DNA of 64,000 nucleotides from Bacteroidota bacterium (lineage in GTDB: Bacteria; Bacteroidota; Bacteroidia; AKYH767-A; OLB10). Below the pieces are notes generated by a model. The model was not told the origin of the DNA. It ran no database searches and saw nothing but the letters and a program-made list of their open reading frames with translations. Positions 21,173 through 29,475 of this stretch are shown piece by piece. A program made the position numbers and the translations under genes. Within the stretch, counting starts at the first letter, position 1. Each line of letters starts with the position of its first letter. The DNA lies in contig JADKIC010000002.1 in assembly GCA_016721435.1 (NCBI GenBank), positions 62,001 to 126,000 on the forward strand, written 5' to 3'.

Positions 21173-22030
21173 ATGAAAAATTTTGATTATAAAGAAAATG
21201 ATGAAGAAGGCCTTCAAACGCTCGAGGCGATCAGTCGTGCAGGTAATTTTAATAAATGGATGTTTGAACAGGTCAACCCCTGTATGAGTGGTCATGTATT
21301 AGAGATCGGAAGTGGCATTGGTAATATTTCAGTTTTCTTTATAAAGCAGGGATCAGATATTGTCCTGAGTGATATTCGTGATGCGTATTGTGATTCTTTA
21401 AAAGAGAAGTTTGCTTCTGATGGTCCGGTCAGCGTGCGTAATATCGATCTTGTTCATCCTCAGTTTGAGCAGGTGTATGCAGATATCCTTAATAGTTTCG
21501 ATGGCGCTTTTGCGTTAAATGTCATTGAGCATATCGAAGATGATCGGTTGGCGATGAAAAATCTGATTTCACTCTTGAAGCCTAAGGGGAAAGTGCTCAT
21601 ATTAGTGCCTGCGTGGCCATGGCTTTATAACAATATTGATAAAAGTCTTTACCATTTTCGCCGGTATACCTGGAAAACGCTCCGTCAACTCTTTCTGGAC
21701 TCCAATCTCCTCATCGAAAAACAATGGATGTTTAATGCTTTAGGTATCCCTGCCTGGTTCACCGGAGGAAAAATCATGAAGAAAAAGGAAATTGAAGGGG
21801 GTCAAATGAATACCTATGATAAATTAGTACCCCTCGCCCGCATTTTGGATAAGTTGACTTTTAACAGAATTGGACTTTCCGTGATTGCCGTTGGGACGAG
21901 AGAGATCATGGATTATGGGGGGAACACTCGCTACGCTCGTTGGGGGGAACACTCGCTACGCTCGTTGGGGGGAGGGGAGGATCTTGAACTGCACTCATTG
22001 GGCGGATTTGGATTAAATCAATCTGTTTGA
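21173..22030 (+). CDS. Class I SAM-dependent methyltransferase with repeat-derived C-terminal tail
   Basis: 285 residues, 4 bp after the GT2 gene, so likely one operon. Methyltransferase motifs: HVLEIGSGIGNISVFF, DIVLSDI, FDGAFALNVIEHIEDD, LLKPKGKVLILVPAWPWLY. The domain is complete by about residue 245 (VIAVGTREIMDYGG). The last ~40 residues (GNTRYARWGEHSLRSLGGG...) are encoded by two copies of a GGGGGGAACACTCGCTACGC-type repeat, so the original stop appears to have been lost when repeat DNA entered the 3' end. The gene overlaps the convergent four-helix-bundle gene by 13 bp. Confidence 0.82.
   Translation: MKNFDYKENDEEGLQTLEAISRAGNFNKWMFEQVNPCMSGHVLEIGSGIGNISVFFIKQGSDIVLSDIRDAYCDSLKEKFASDGPVSVRNIDLVHPQFEQVYADILNSFDGAFALNVIEHIEDDRLAMKNLISLLKPKGKVLILVPAWPWLYNNIDKSLYHFRRYTWKTLRQLFLDSNLLIEKQWMFNALGIPAWFTGGKIMKKKEIEGGQMNTYDKLVPLARILDKLTFNRIGLSVIAVGTREIMDYGGNTRYARWGEHSLRSLGGGEDLELHSLGGFGLNQSV
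21919..21975. repeat. GGGGGGAACACTCGCTACGCTCGTT direct repeat within a gene end
   Basis: A ~25-bp unit made of a G6 run followed by AACACTCGCTACGCTCGTT occurs twice in tandem, and its start recurs as GGGGGGAGGGG. It contains the TCGCTNCGCT core also seen (reverse strand) in the AGCGAAGCG array at 22525-22647. Confidence 0.8.
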
Positions 22031-22392
22031 TATTTATTGAGCAGTCCATTCAATTGAATAGTGATCATTTCTGTTTTTTCCAGAATTTCTATAAGAGAAT
22101 CCTCGGCAATAAATTCAAGGTCGCAGGAAATGATGAAAAGTGTTTCCAGTTCAAAAGCGGATCCATGTGCTATGGTTAGAAATCTGGAGGTGTCCTTTTT
22201 TGTTTTTCGACCCATTCCCTCACTTATATTCGCCGGTATAGAAACAGAAGCCCTTTTAATTTGCTGCGTCAAACTAAATATTTCCTCTTTCGGAAAGGAC
22301 TTTGTAATTACATAAACCTCTTTCACCAGCTTTCTTGCATTTTGCCAAACCACCAATTTATGATGTACGCTCATCTTCATTGTTTGATGCAA
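22018..22392 (-). CDS. Four helix bundle protein (S23 / 23S rRNA intervening-sequence family)
   Basis: 124 residues. Recognised by VHHKLVVWQNARKLVKEVYVITKSFPKEE, QQIKRASVSIPANISEG and the RFLTIAHGSAFELETLFIIS block, which define this small all-helical family found in 23S rRNA intervening sequences and as orphan genes in Bacteroidota. Related Avd proteins help diversity-generating retroelements, but no reverse transcriptase is present here. Its biochemical role is unknown. It is bracketed by G/C-rich TCGCT repeats on both sides (21919-21975 and 22525-22647). Confidence 0.88.
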   Translation of the reverse strand: MHQTMKMSVHHKLVVWQNARKLVKEVYVITKSFPKEEIFSLTQQIKRASVSIPANISEGMGRKTKKDTSRFLTIAHGSAFELETLFIISCDLEFIAEDSLIEILEKTEMITIQLNGLLNKYQTD

Positions 22393-22524
22393 TACTAATC
22401 ATGTAAACCCCCATAGCCGTTTTATAAACATTTATATCCGTTTAAGGGTCTTATATAATTGATAATTAATGATTAGCACGTATTTTTCTTTATCCAAAAA
22501 AAGTCTTTATTTGTGAAGACTACA

Positions 22525-22647
22525 CCCCCCTCCCCCCAGCGAAGCGATCCCCCCCTCCTCCCAGCGAAGCGTCCCCCCCTCCTCCCAGCGAAGCGATCCC
22601 CCCTAGTCCCCCTCTCCCAGCGAAGCGTCCTCCCCAGCGAAGCGATC
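22525..22647. repeat. Array of CCCAGCGAAGCG repeats in C-rich tracts
   Basis: Six AGCGAAGCG words, each preceded by a C-rich run (CCTCCCCCC, CCTCCTC) and mostly followed by ATCC or TCC. Spacing varies, so it is not a simple satellite. The remaining parts of the 22393-22750 gap hold no gene I can support. Confidence 0.8.
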
Positions 22648-22751
22648 CCTTTTCCAATAATAAGAAAATTCCCATTTCGAGAATTAACAATTTATTGTTC
22701 ATGACGCTTTTAATCAGCTACATAACAGTTAATTAAAAATTGTTAATAGTG

Positions 22752-22782
22752 TTTGTTATTCTAATAAATTGTTCTAATTTTG
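22752..22782 (+). promoter_or_regulatory. Bacteroidota sigma-A promoter of the rplM operon
   Basis: TTTG (22752-22755), exactly 19 bp, then TAATTTTG (22775-22782): a perfect match to the TTTG-N19-TAnnTTTG consensus. It lies 37 bp before the rplM start codon and after the repeat array, so it most likely drives rplM-rpsI and perhaps rpsB. Confidence 0.8.
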
Positions 22783-22819
22783 CCCTCCCATTGAAAAACA
22801 CAATACTAATTTATATACC

Positions 22820-23269
22820 GTGGATACGTTAAGTTACAAAACCGTATCGGCTAATGCCAAGACCGTTACCAAGGAGTGGGTCGTTCTGGACGCTAAGGAC
22901 CAGGTGCTGGGCCGATTTGCATCTCAGGCTGCCATGATGCTTCGTGGTAAGCATAAAGCCAATTACACCCCGCACGTAGATTGCGGCGATAATGTGATCA
23001 TTATTAATGCTGATAAGGTGCGTCTCACCGGCCGTAAATGGACCGAGCGTGAGTACGTTTCTCATACCGGTTACCCCGGTGGTCAGCGTTTTGTGTCACC
23101 TGCCAAATTGATCCTTCAGAAACCTACTATGGTAGTGGAGAAAGCAATTTATGGTATGTTGCCAAAATCCCGTTTGGGTAATGCCATCAAAGGCAATCTC
23201 TTTATTTATGCCGGTGGTGAGCATCCTCATGCGGCTCAACAACCTAAAGCGGTAACCCTTAAGTACTGA
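22820..23269 (+). CDS. rplM: 50S ribosomal protein L13
   Basis: 149 residues, starting at a GTG (22820); no ATG upstream fits the family length. WVVLDAKDQVLGRFASQAAMMLRGKHK, YTPHVDCGDNVIIINADKVRLTG and the GMLPKSRLGNAI block are diagnostic for L13. It is an early assembly protein of the large subunit. First gene of the rplM-rpsI pair, with rpsI 10 bp downstream. Confidence 0.98.
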   Translation: MDTLSYKTVSANAKTVTKEWVVLDAKDQVLGRFASQAAMMLRGKHKANYTPHVDCGDNVIIINADKVRLTGRKWTEREYVSHTGYPGGQRFVSPAKLILQKPTMVVEKAIYGMLPKSRLGNAIKGNLFIYAGGEHPHAAQQPKAVTLKY

Positions 23270-23279
23270 TTAGACAAAC

Positions 23280-23666
23280 ATGGAAATTACACATACCATA
23301 GGTCGCCGTAAGACCGCCGTTGCCCGCGTTTATGTTCAACCCGGAAATGGTTCTATTAAAGTAAATAATAAGGATTATAAGGAGTATTTCCCTACGCTTC
23401 CTTTACAGAATCTCTTAGTACAGGCTTTTGATTTATCAAAAACCAGAGATCAGTACGACGTGAATGTAAATGTTTTCGGAGGTGGATTTAACGGTCAGGC
23501 GGAAGCAATCCGTATGGCCGTTGCCCGTGCTCTTGTAAAAATCAATGCCGAATATCGCCCGGTGTTAAAGGCGAATGGTTTGCTTACCCGTGATCCACGT
23601 ATGGTTGAACGTAAGAAGTTCGGTCAGAAGAAAGCTCGTCGTCGCTTCCAGTTCAGTAAACGTTAA
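23280..23666 (+). CDS. rpsI: 30S ribosomal protein S9
   Basis: 128 residues. GRRKTAVARVYVQPGNG at the N-terminus, GGGFNGQAEAIRMAVARALV in the middle and the C-terminal KKFGQKKARRRFQFSKR tail, whose last residues reach the P-site tRNA in ribosome structures. Ten bp after rplM and followed by a short G/C-rich gap before rpsB. Confidence 0.98.
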   Translation: MEITHTIGRRKTAVARVYVQPGNGSIKVNNKDYKEYFPTLPLQNLLVQAFDLSKTRDQYDVNVNVFGGGFNGQAEAIRMAVARALVKINAEYRPVLKANGLLTRDPRMVERKKFGQKKARRRFQFSKR

Positions 23667-23739
23667 TCCATCCGGTGTGAAGCCGCCGCCGCCTGCGGGG
23701 GGGGCCATACCACCACCTTAATAATATACAATCAGCGTA

Positions 23740-24612
23740 ATGATCAACGTAACGCAAGAAGAACTCCTCAATGCAGGTGTCCATTTCGGTCACTTAAAGC
23801 GCAAGTGGAATCCGAAGATGGCTCCGTACATCTTCATGGAGCGCAATGGCATTCATATTATCGATCTGAATAAAACCCATGCGAAACTGGAGGAAGCTGC
23901 AGCTGCTGTAAAGCAAATCGCAAAATCCGGTAAAAAAATTCTTTTCGTTGCTACAAAGAAGCAAGCAAAGGAAATTGTTGCAGGTGCCGCAAAATCAGTG
24001 AACATGCCTTATATCACTGAGCGCTGGCCCGGTGGTATGCTGACCAACTTCGCTACACAGCGTAAGTCCGTGAAGAAAATGACGTCGCTGGATAAAATGC
24101 TGAGTGATGGTACAGTGGAAAATCTCTCGAAGAAAGAGCGTCTCATGATGGGTCGCCAGAAATCGAAGATGGAGAAATTGTTAGGTTCTATTGCCGACTT
24201 GAATCGTCTTCCTGCTGCATTATTTATAGTGGATACAGTGAAAGAACATATCGCAGTAGATGAAGCCATTAAATTGGGAATCCCTACTATCGCTATCAAT
24301 GATACCAATAGTGATCCTTCTGTGATCGATTTCCCAATCCCTGCAAATGATGATGCCAGTAAGTCAATTGAGTTGATCATGCATATTATGGTGAAGTCAA
24401 TCGAAGAAGGTTTGGCTGAGCGTAAAGTGGATAAAGAACAAGAGCGTGAACGCGAAGCGGCTACAGAAGAAGAAACAGAAGAGCGTAAGATGATCGCCGT
24501 TACCGATGAAGAGGGTGGTGAATCAACAGGCCGTGCCCCTCAAAAACCCGGTGGTGCCGGAGGTAGTAATCGTCCCCGCAAAGGCGGTGGAGGCGGAGCA
24601 CCAAGAAGATAA
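23740..24612 (+). CDS. rpsB: 30S ribosomal protein S2
   Basis: 290 residues. LLNAGVHFGHLKRKWNPKM, YIFMERNGIHIIDLNKT, RWPGGMLTNFATQRKSV and LPAALFIVDTVKEHIAVDEA are S2 signatures. The core ends near residue 228; a ~60-residue charged and Gly-rich C-terminal extension (KEQEREREAATEEE, then GGAGGSNRPRKGGGGGAPRR) is added, as in many Bacteroidota. Gene order rplM-rpsI-rpsB-tsf is the standard one for the phylum. Confidence 0.98.
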   Translation: MINVTQEELLNAGVHFGHLKRKWNPKMAPYIFMERNGIHIIDLNKTHAKLEEAAAAVKQIAKSGKKILFVATKKQAKEIVAGAAKSVNMPYITERWPGGMLTNFATQRKSVKKMTSLDKMLSDGTVENLSKKERLMMGRQKSKMEKLLGSIADLNRLPAALFIVDTVKEHIAVDEAIKLGIPTIAINDTNSDPSVIDFPIPANDDASKSIELIMHIMVKSIEEGLAERKVDKEQEREREAATEEETEERKMIAVTDEEGGESTGRAPQKPGGAGGSNRPRKGGGGGAPRR

Positions 24613-24625
24613 AAATTAATTAAGC

Positions 24626-24660
24626 AGGCGGGTTCTTCAAAACATCCCGCCTTCTTTAAA
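24626..24660 (+). terminator. Hairpin after rpsB
   Basis: AGGCGGG (24626-24632) pairs with CCCGCCT (24646-24652), 13-nt loop, followed by TCTTT. Likely a rho-independent terminator or attenuator separating rpsB from tsf, which begins 107 bp further on. Confidence 0.65.
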
Positions 24661-24758
24661 AAAATATTTCTTGCTCTGAAACGTTTAGTTCGTTAGAAGT
24701 TCGTGGAGGAGGTTAAATTAAAATTTCAGAATTAAACTAATAAAAAATAAAAGATAAA

Positions 24759-25595
24759 ATGTCAACTGCTGCACCCGTTACAGCTGCCGATGTAAATAAG
24801 CTCCGTCAAATGACCGGTGCCGGCATGATGGATTGTAAAAAAGCACTCGCTGAAGCGGGTGGAGATTTTGAACAGGCTGTCGATTACCTTCGTAAGAAAG
24901 GTCAGAAAGTAGCCGCAAACCGTGCCGATCGTGAAGCGAAAGAAGGGTATATCCTCGCTAAAACAAATACCGCCGGAACGGAAGGCTTCCTGATTTCGCT
25001 GAGCTGTGAAACGGATTTCGTTGCTAAGAATTCTGATTTCACCAATTTCGCAGAGTCGATTCTTGATGCGGCGATGAAGAATAATCCTTCAGATGTCGAA
25101 GCATTGAAAGCCCTTCCTTTGGATGGCACTACGATCAACGATAAGTTGTTCGATATGATCGGTAAGATTGGTGAGAAAATCGAATTGAGTGCATTTGAAA
25201 AAATTACTGCACCTAAAGTGATCGTTTATAATCACCCCGGTAACCGTCTTGCTTCAATGGTAGGACTCTCTTCAGCAACTGCTGATGCCACTGCAGGTAA
25301 AGATGTAGCGATGCAAATTGCTGCAATGAATCCTGTTGCAATTGATAAGGATGATGTGGATAGCAGCGTTGTAGAACGTGAGCTGGAAATCGCTAAGGAT
25401 ATGATTCGTCAGGAAGGTAAACCTGAAGAAATGGTGGAGAAGATAGCCGCCGGTAAACTGAATAAGTTCTACCAGGAAAATACCCTGCTCAACCAGGCGT
25501 TCGTGAAGGAAGATAAAAAGACCGTGAAACAATACCTCGATGGTGTTGAGAAAGGTCTTACTGTTACCATCTTCCGGAGAGTTCAAATAGGATAA
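24759..25595 (+). CDS. tsf: Elongation factor Ts
   Basis: 278 residues. The N-terminal UBA-like domain has VNKLRQMTGAGMMDCKKALAEAGGD and the core has FLISLSCETDFVAKN (the TDFV motif that contacts EF-Tu). A C-terminal dimerisation part ends VEKGLTVTIFRRVQIG. It recycles EF-Tu from GDP to GTP form. A strong terminator follows 20 bp after the stop. Confidence 0.98.
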   Translation: MSTAAPVTAADVNKLRQMTGAGMMDCKKALAEAGGDFEQAVDYLRKKGQKVAANRADREAKEGYILAKTNTAGTEGFLISLSCETDFVAKNSDFTNFAESILDAAMKNNPSDVEALKALPLDGTTINDKLFDMIGKIGEKIELSAFEKITAPKVIVYNHPGNRLASMVGLSSATADATAGKDVAMQIAAMNPVAIDKDDVDSSVVERELEIAKDMIRQEGKPEEMVEKIAAGKLNKFYQENTLLNQAFVKEDKKTVKQYLDGVEKGLTVTIFRRVQIG

Positions 25596-25614
25596 TTACA
25601 AAACCCCTAATATG

Positions 25615-25649
25615 AAAAGCCGATCCGGAATACCTGGATCGGCTTTTTT
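25615..25649 (+). terminator. Rho-independent terminator after tsf
   Basis: AAAAGCCGATCC (25615-25626) and GGATCGGCTTTTTT (25636-25649) form a 12-bp stem with a 9-nt loop and a six-T tract. Confidence 0.92.
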
Positions 25650-26108
25650 ACATTAAACGTGAAACGTTTAAAGTTTAAAGTTTAAGGTCTAAGGTTTAAA
25701 GTTCAAGGTTTAATGTTTAGAGTATATTATGAAGCCTATAGATTTTCGAAATTCTGACAGAACCCTGAAGGGGTTCAACCTGAGTAACTCCGGGTGCAAC
25801 CCGGAGTTACGGATCGCCGGACGCCCCAACCCCGAAGGGGTTGAATATTGAAATATCATGCATAGAAAAAAATAAATAGAATTGAGAATCGATTCACCGG
25901 AAGATCTATGGAAGGATCCGACCTGAAGGCCACAGTTAACTTTCATCTTCGGAAAGCGGTGGAAGGTTGGTTCCCGCGAAAGATGCAATGAGAATCTGAC
26001 GAGATCTCTGGAAGGACGTTACGATTCCTGGATGCTGCTACGCTCTCTGGAAAACCTTAAACCTTAAACTTTGAACTTTAAACCTTAAACCTTAAACTTT
26101 CATTTCTC
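25650..26108. repeat. Repeat-rich intergenic region with three-hairpin palindromic element
   Basis: GTTTAAAGTTTAAGG-type words run from 25660 to 25725, and their reverse complement (AACCTTAAACCTTAAACTTT) from 26053 to 26100, directly before lysA. Between them, 25761-25845 holds three hairpins in a row: AACCC-tgaa-GGGGTT, a perfect 12-bp stem GTAACTCCGGGT-gca-ACCCGGAGTTAC (25784-25810), and CAACCCC-gaa-GGGGTTG. A related copy is at 43221-43310. The stretch 25860-26040 has no recognisable content. Confidence 0.75.
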
Positions 26109-27335
26109 ATGTCAATTTCAAATGCTATCGCTCGTCTGCAAGCATTACCTGTGCAGCAAATTGTTGAACAATACGGAACGCCGTTGTATTTATATGATGG
26201 TGATAAAATTATTGATCAGTATAAACGGTTGAACGATTCTTTCTCCGGTGTGAAACTGAAGGTGAAGTATGCTTTGAAAGCATGTAATAATATTAATGTG
26301 CTGCGCTTGTTGTTGAAGCAGGGTTCGGGACTCGATGCCGTTTCTATTCAGGAGGTGCAGTTGGGATTGATGGCCGGATTCGAACCTTCCGAAATATTGT
26401 TTACACCGAATAGCGTGGCCTTTGAAGAATTGGTGGCTGCAGTGGAGTTGGGCGTGCAGGTGAATATTGATAACATCTCGCTGCTCGAACAGTTCGGACA
26501 TAAGTACGGAAATACGATCCCCTGCTGTATCCGTATTAATCCGCATATCGTCGCCGGTGGAACTTCTCATATTCAAACCGGTCATATCGACTCGAAGTTT
26601 GGAATTTCTATCCATCAATTACGACATGTGTTGCGCATTGTCGAAAAAGAAAAAATTGTGGTGAATGGTTTGCATATGCATACCGGCAGTGATATCCTCG
26701 ACTCCGGTGTATTCGTGCGCGCTGCAGATCTCCTCTTCGAAGCTGCTGTTAATTTTAGTGACCTTGAATTTCTCGATTTTGGCAGCGGTTTTAAAGTGGC
26801 TTACAAGGAAGATGATGTGACGACCGATGTGGAGGAATTAGGGAAAGTGATTACAGAACGATTTCGTTCATTTTGTAAAGAGTATGGCAAGGAACTGGAA
26901 TTATGGTTTGAACCCGGGAAATTTTTAGTCAGCGAATCCGGTGCATTGCTGGTCAGCGTGAATGTCATCAAGCAAACCACAGCTACCGTTTTTGCAGGCG
27001 TAAATTCCGGACAAAATCATTTGATCCGTCCGATGTTTTATGATGCCTATCATCATATCATCAACCTGAGTAATCCTAACGGTACACCGCGTATTTATTC
27101 GGTGGTAGGGTATATCTGCGAAACAGATACTTTCGCCGTCGACAGAAAATTAAATGAAGTAAGAGAAGGCGATACCCTCGCTATCCTCAACGCCGGAGCC
27201 TATGGATTTACAATGAGTAATAATTATAACTCACGGCCACGCCCAGCCGAAGTTTTAATGATGGATGGAAAATTTCATCTCATTCGTAAAAGAGAAACAC
27301 TCGATGATATTACACGGAATATGATTGAAATTTGA
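26109..27335 (+). CDS. lysA: Diaminopimelate decarboxylase
   Basis: 408 residues, an alanine-racemase-type fold III PLP enzyme. PLP lysine in VKYALKACNN (Lys57), HIQTGHIDSKFGI, GLHMHTGSDI, LDFGSGF (phosphate site) and WFEPGKFLVSESGALL, then GYICETDTFA with the Cys of the dimer-interface active site. Converts meso-diaminopimelate to L-lysine, the last step of lysine synthesis. It is isolated from other lysine genes here and flanked by repeat-rich DNA. Confidence 0.95.
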   Translation: MSISNAIARLQALPVQQIVEQYGTPLYLYDGDKIIDQYKRLNDSFSGVKLKVKYALKACNNINVLRLLLKQGSGLDAVSIQEVQLGLMAGFEPSEILFTPNSVAFEELVAAVELGVQVNIDNISLLEQFGHKYGNTIPCCIRINPHIVAGGTSHIQTGHIDSKFGISIHQLRHVLRIVEKEKIVVNGLHMHTGSDILDSGVFVRAADLLFEAAVNFSDLEFLDFGSGFKVAYKEDDVTTDVEELGKVITERFRSFCKEYGKELELWFEPGKFLVSESGALLVSVNVIKQTTATVFAGVNSGQNHLIRPMFYDAYHHIINLSNPNGTPRIYSVVGYICETDTFAVDRKLNEVREGDTLAILNAGAYGFTMSNNYNSRPRPAEVLMMDGKFHLIRKRETLDDITRNMIEI

Positions 27336-27691
27336 AAATGGGGTGATTTGAAGATTTGAAAATGATGATTTTATAATGGTGATGATCTCTCTGGCGGGAG
27401 ACAGGTTTGTCGTGAACCTTAGGTCGTGATCGCGAGAGACGCTTCGATATAAATTTGATTGCGATGCCTTGCGATGAGGTTGATTTGAAAAATTTGAAAA
27501 TTAAGATGATTATAAAAGTGGGATGATTTGATTTTTGCTACAAATCGCAGCTACTCATCTCGACTTTTAAACACGGGACTCGGATGGTGTAATAATCATC
27601 AAATTTTACAAACAATGACTGAAGATGGTCCTTTCAAGTCTCTATCTTACCATTCAATCTTTCAAATAAAAAGGTTTATTTTGCACTTGCT
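27336..27691. other. Gene-free interval between lysA and pyrH
   Basis: 356 bp with scattered GATTTGAAAATTTGAAAA-like words and no credible gene. A TTTATTTTGCAC string about 15 bp before the pyrH ATG resembles a degenerate promoter element but lacks a good partner. Confidence 0.5.
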
Positions 27692-28399
27692 ATGAAATAC
27701 AACCGCATTCTCCTTAAACTCTCCGGCGAAGCCCTGATGGGTGATAAACAGTTTGGCATTGATAATAAGCGACTTGCGCAATATGCTGCGGATATTAAGT
27801 CCATTGCCGATCTGGGTGTGCAGGTAGCCGTTGTTATTGGTGGAGGTAATATTTTTAGAGGATTACAGGCTGCTGAAGGGGGGATGGACCGGGTGCAGGG
27901 AGATTATATGGGTATGCTGGCCACAGTAATCAATTCGATGGCTTTACAGGCGGCTTTGGAGGGGCAGGGAGTCTTAACCCGCCTGCAATCTGCAATTAAG
28001 ATGGAAGCGATTTGTGAGCCATTTATCCGTCGCCGGGCAGTGCGTCATCTGGAAAAGGGCCGCGTGGTGATTTTTGGTGCAGGTACCGGTAACCCGTATT
28101 TTACAACCGACACCGCCGCTTCCCTCAGAGCCATTGAAATTGAAGCCGATGTTATTCTGAAAGGTACCCGTGTTGATGGCATCTATACCGCTGATCCTGA
28201 AAAAGATAAAACAGCAACGCGCTATGCTACAATTACATTTGCAGAAGCCTATTCAAAGAATCTTCAGGTAATGGATATGACCGCTTTCACCCTCTGTCAG
28301 GAGAACAATCTGCCCATCATCGTCTTCGATATGAATAAACACGGCAACCTCATGAAAGTCGTCAAAGGCGAAGAAGTCGGTACCCTCGTTACCGTTTAA
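27692..28399 (+). CDS. pyrH: UMP kinase
   Basis: 235 residues, amino-acid-kinase fold. ILLKLSGEALMG, VAVVIGGGNIFRG, DYMGMLATVINSMALQ, FGAGTGNPYFTTDTAA and KGTRVDGIYTADPEKD are the nucleotide and UMP-binding motifs. Phosphorylates UMP to UDP. It is followed by frr, the usual partner in bacteria, but separated from it by ~325 bp of repeat DNA. Confidence 0.97.
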   Translation: MKYNRILLKLSGEALMGDKQFGIDNKRLAQYAADIKSIADLGVQVAVVIGGGNIFRGLQAAEGGMDRVQGDYMGMLATVINSMALQAALEGQGVLTRLQSAIKMEAICEPFIRRRAVRHLEKGRVVIFGAGTGNPYFTTDTAASLRAIEIEADVILKGTRVDGIYTADPEKDKTATRYATITFAEAYSKNLQVMDMTAFTLCQENNLPIIVFDMNKHGNLMKVVKGEEVGTLVTV

Positions 28400-28439
28400 T
28401 CTATATAAATTGTCTTAGTCAAACGATTTTTCAAGGGAG

Positions 28440-28715
28440 TTGAATTACGAAACACGAAATTTTACGAAAATGCGAAATACGAAAAAGCAAGCGAAATACT
28501 ATATCTCATCTTAAATCTTTCGTATTCGTAGTCTATCCCTAATCTACTTATAGTCTACCCATATTTCGCATTTTCGTAAAATTTCGCATTTCGCATTTTC
28601 GTAAAATTTCGTATTTCGCATTTCGCATTTTCGTAAAATTTCGTATTTCGTATTTCGTATTTCGTATTTTCGTATTTCGTATTTTCGTACTCTATTCGTA
28701 TTTCGTAACCCCCTT
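28440..28715. repeat. TTTCGTATTTCGTA / ACGAAATACGAAA low-complexity repeat between pyrH and frr
   Basis: The first ~50 bp read ACGAAA-TACGAAAA; from about 28515 the complementary TTTCGCATTTTCGTAAAATTTCGTATTTCG words take over, ending in ATTCGTATTTCGTAACCCCCT. The two halves are inverted relative to each other, so the transcript could fold into a long stem. The final string matches the one just upstream of the PBP gene (8231-8252). Confidence 0.8.
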
Positions 28716-28724
28716 AAAATCTCT

Positions 28725-29285
28725 ATGAACGACATAAAGTCCATTATTGACCACATGCAGGATCACATGCAAAAGGCGATCACTCACCTGGAATCAGAAC
28801 TTGTAAAAATCCGCGCCGGTAAAGCTTCTCCGAATATGTTGGATGGCGTTATGGTGGATTATTATGGTGCCATGACTCCCTTAAGCCAGGTGGCCAATGT
28901 CAACACTCCGGAAGCGCGGACCATCGTGATCCAGCCCTGGGAGAAGAGTCTGATAAAAGCGATTGAGAAAGCCATCATCGATTCTAACCTCGGAATGACA
29001 CCTGCCAACGATGGTATCATGATTCGCATCAATGTTCCCCCGCTGAGTGAAGAACGTCGCCGTGATCTCGTGAAACGTGCGAAAGCAGAGGGAGAACATG
29101 CCAAGGTGGGAATCCGCAACTTGCGCAGAGAGGCAAATGATAATATTAAGAAAGCGCAAAAAAGTGGTTTGCCCGAAGATCTTGCAAAAGACGGTGAAGC
29201 GAAAACGCAGAAAATAACAGACGATTATATTACGAAAGTGGACAAGCACCTTGAAGCGAAGGAAAAAGAAATTATGACAGTCTAG
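28725..29285 (+). CDS. frr: Ribosome recycling factor
   Basis: 186 residues. HLESELVKIRAGKASPNMLDGVMVDYYGAMTPLSQVANV, QPWEKSLIKAIEKAI and PPLSEERRRDLVKRAK are diagnostic. Works with EF-G to split post-termination ribosomes. Length normal. Start codon follows the TTCGTA repeat by ~10 bp, so its promoter or leader must lie within or before the repeat. Confidence 0.97.
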   Translation: MNDIKSIIDHMQDHMQKAITHLESELVKIRAGKASPNMLDGVMVDYYGAMTPLSQVANVNTPEARTIVIQPWEKSLIKAIEKAIIDSNLGMTPANDGIMIRINVPPLSEERRRDLVKRAKAEGEHAKVGIRNLRREANDNIKKAQKSGLPEDLAKDGEAKTQKITDDYITKVDKHLEAKEKEIMTV

Positions 29286-29475
29286 TCTATGATATTAATC
29301 AGTTAATCTCACCTGCTTAATGACGTGCAAATGAATTTAAACATTCCTTTGCCCGTTTTCTTTTTTATCTCGTTTTCTGCACGAAATTTTTTATAATTTT
29401 ACTTTGTCATACCAGACAGCTTTGAAAGAGTATTTCATTTTTCATGAAATCAATTCTTAAAAATTTAGAGTACAG

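Noticed and set aside
22018..22392. Part of a diversity-generating retroelement
   Set aside because: The four-helix-bundle family is related to Avd, but there is no reverse transcriptase, template repeat or variable C-lectin gene nearby.
22513..22704. Open frames on both strands in the CCCAGCGAAGCG array
   Set aside because: They are proline- or glycine-rich products of low-complexity DNA without start signals.
25710..25988. Minus-strand open frame of 92 codons
   Set aside because: It runs through the three-hairpin palindromic element and has no recognisable domain or start context; a common artefact of this repeat type.
28544..28756. Minus-strand open frame of 70 codons between pyrH and frr
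   Set aside because: It encodes a monotonous RNTKYEIRKYE string from the ACGAAATAC repeat and overlaps the start of frr.
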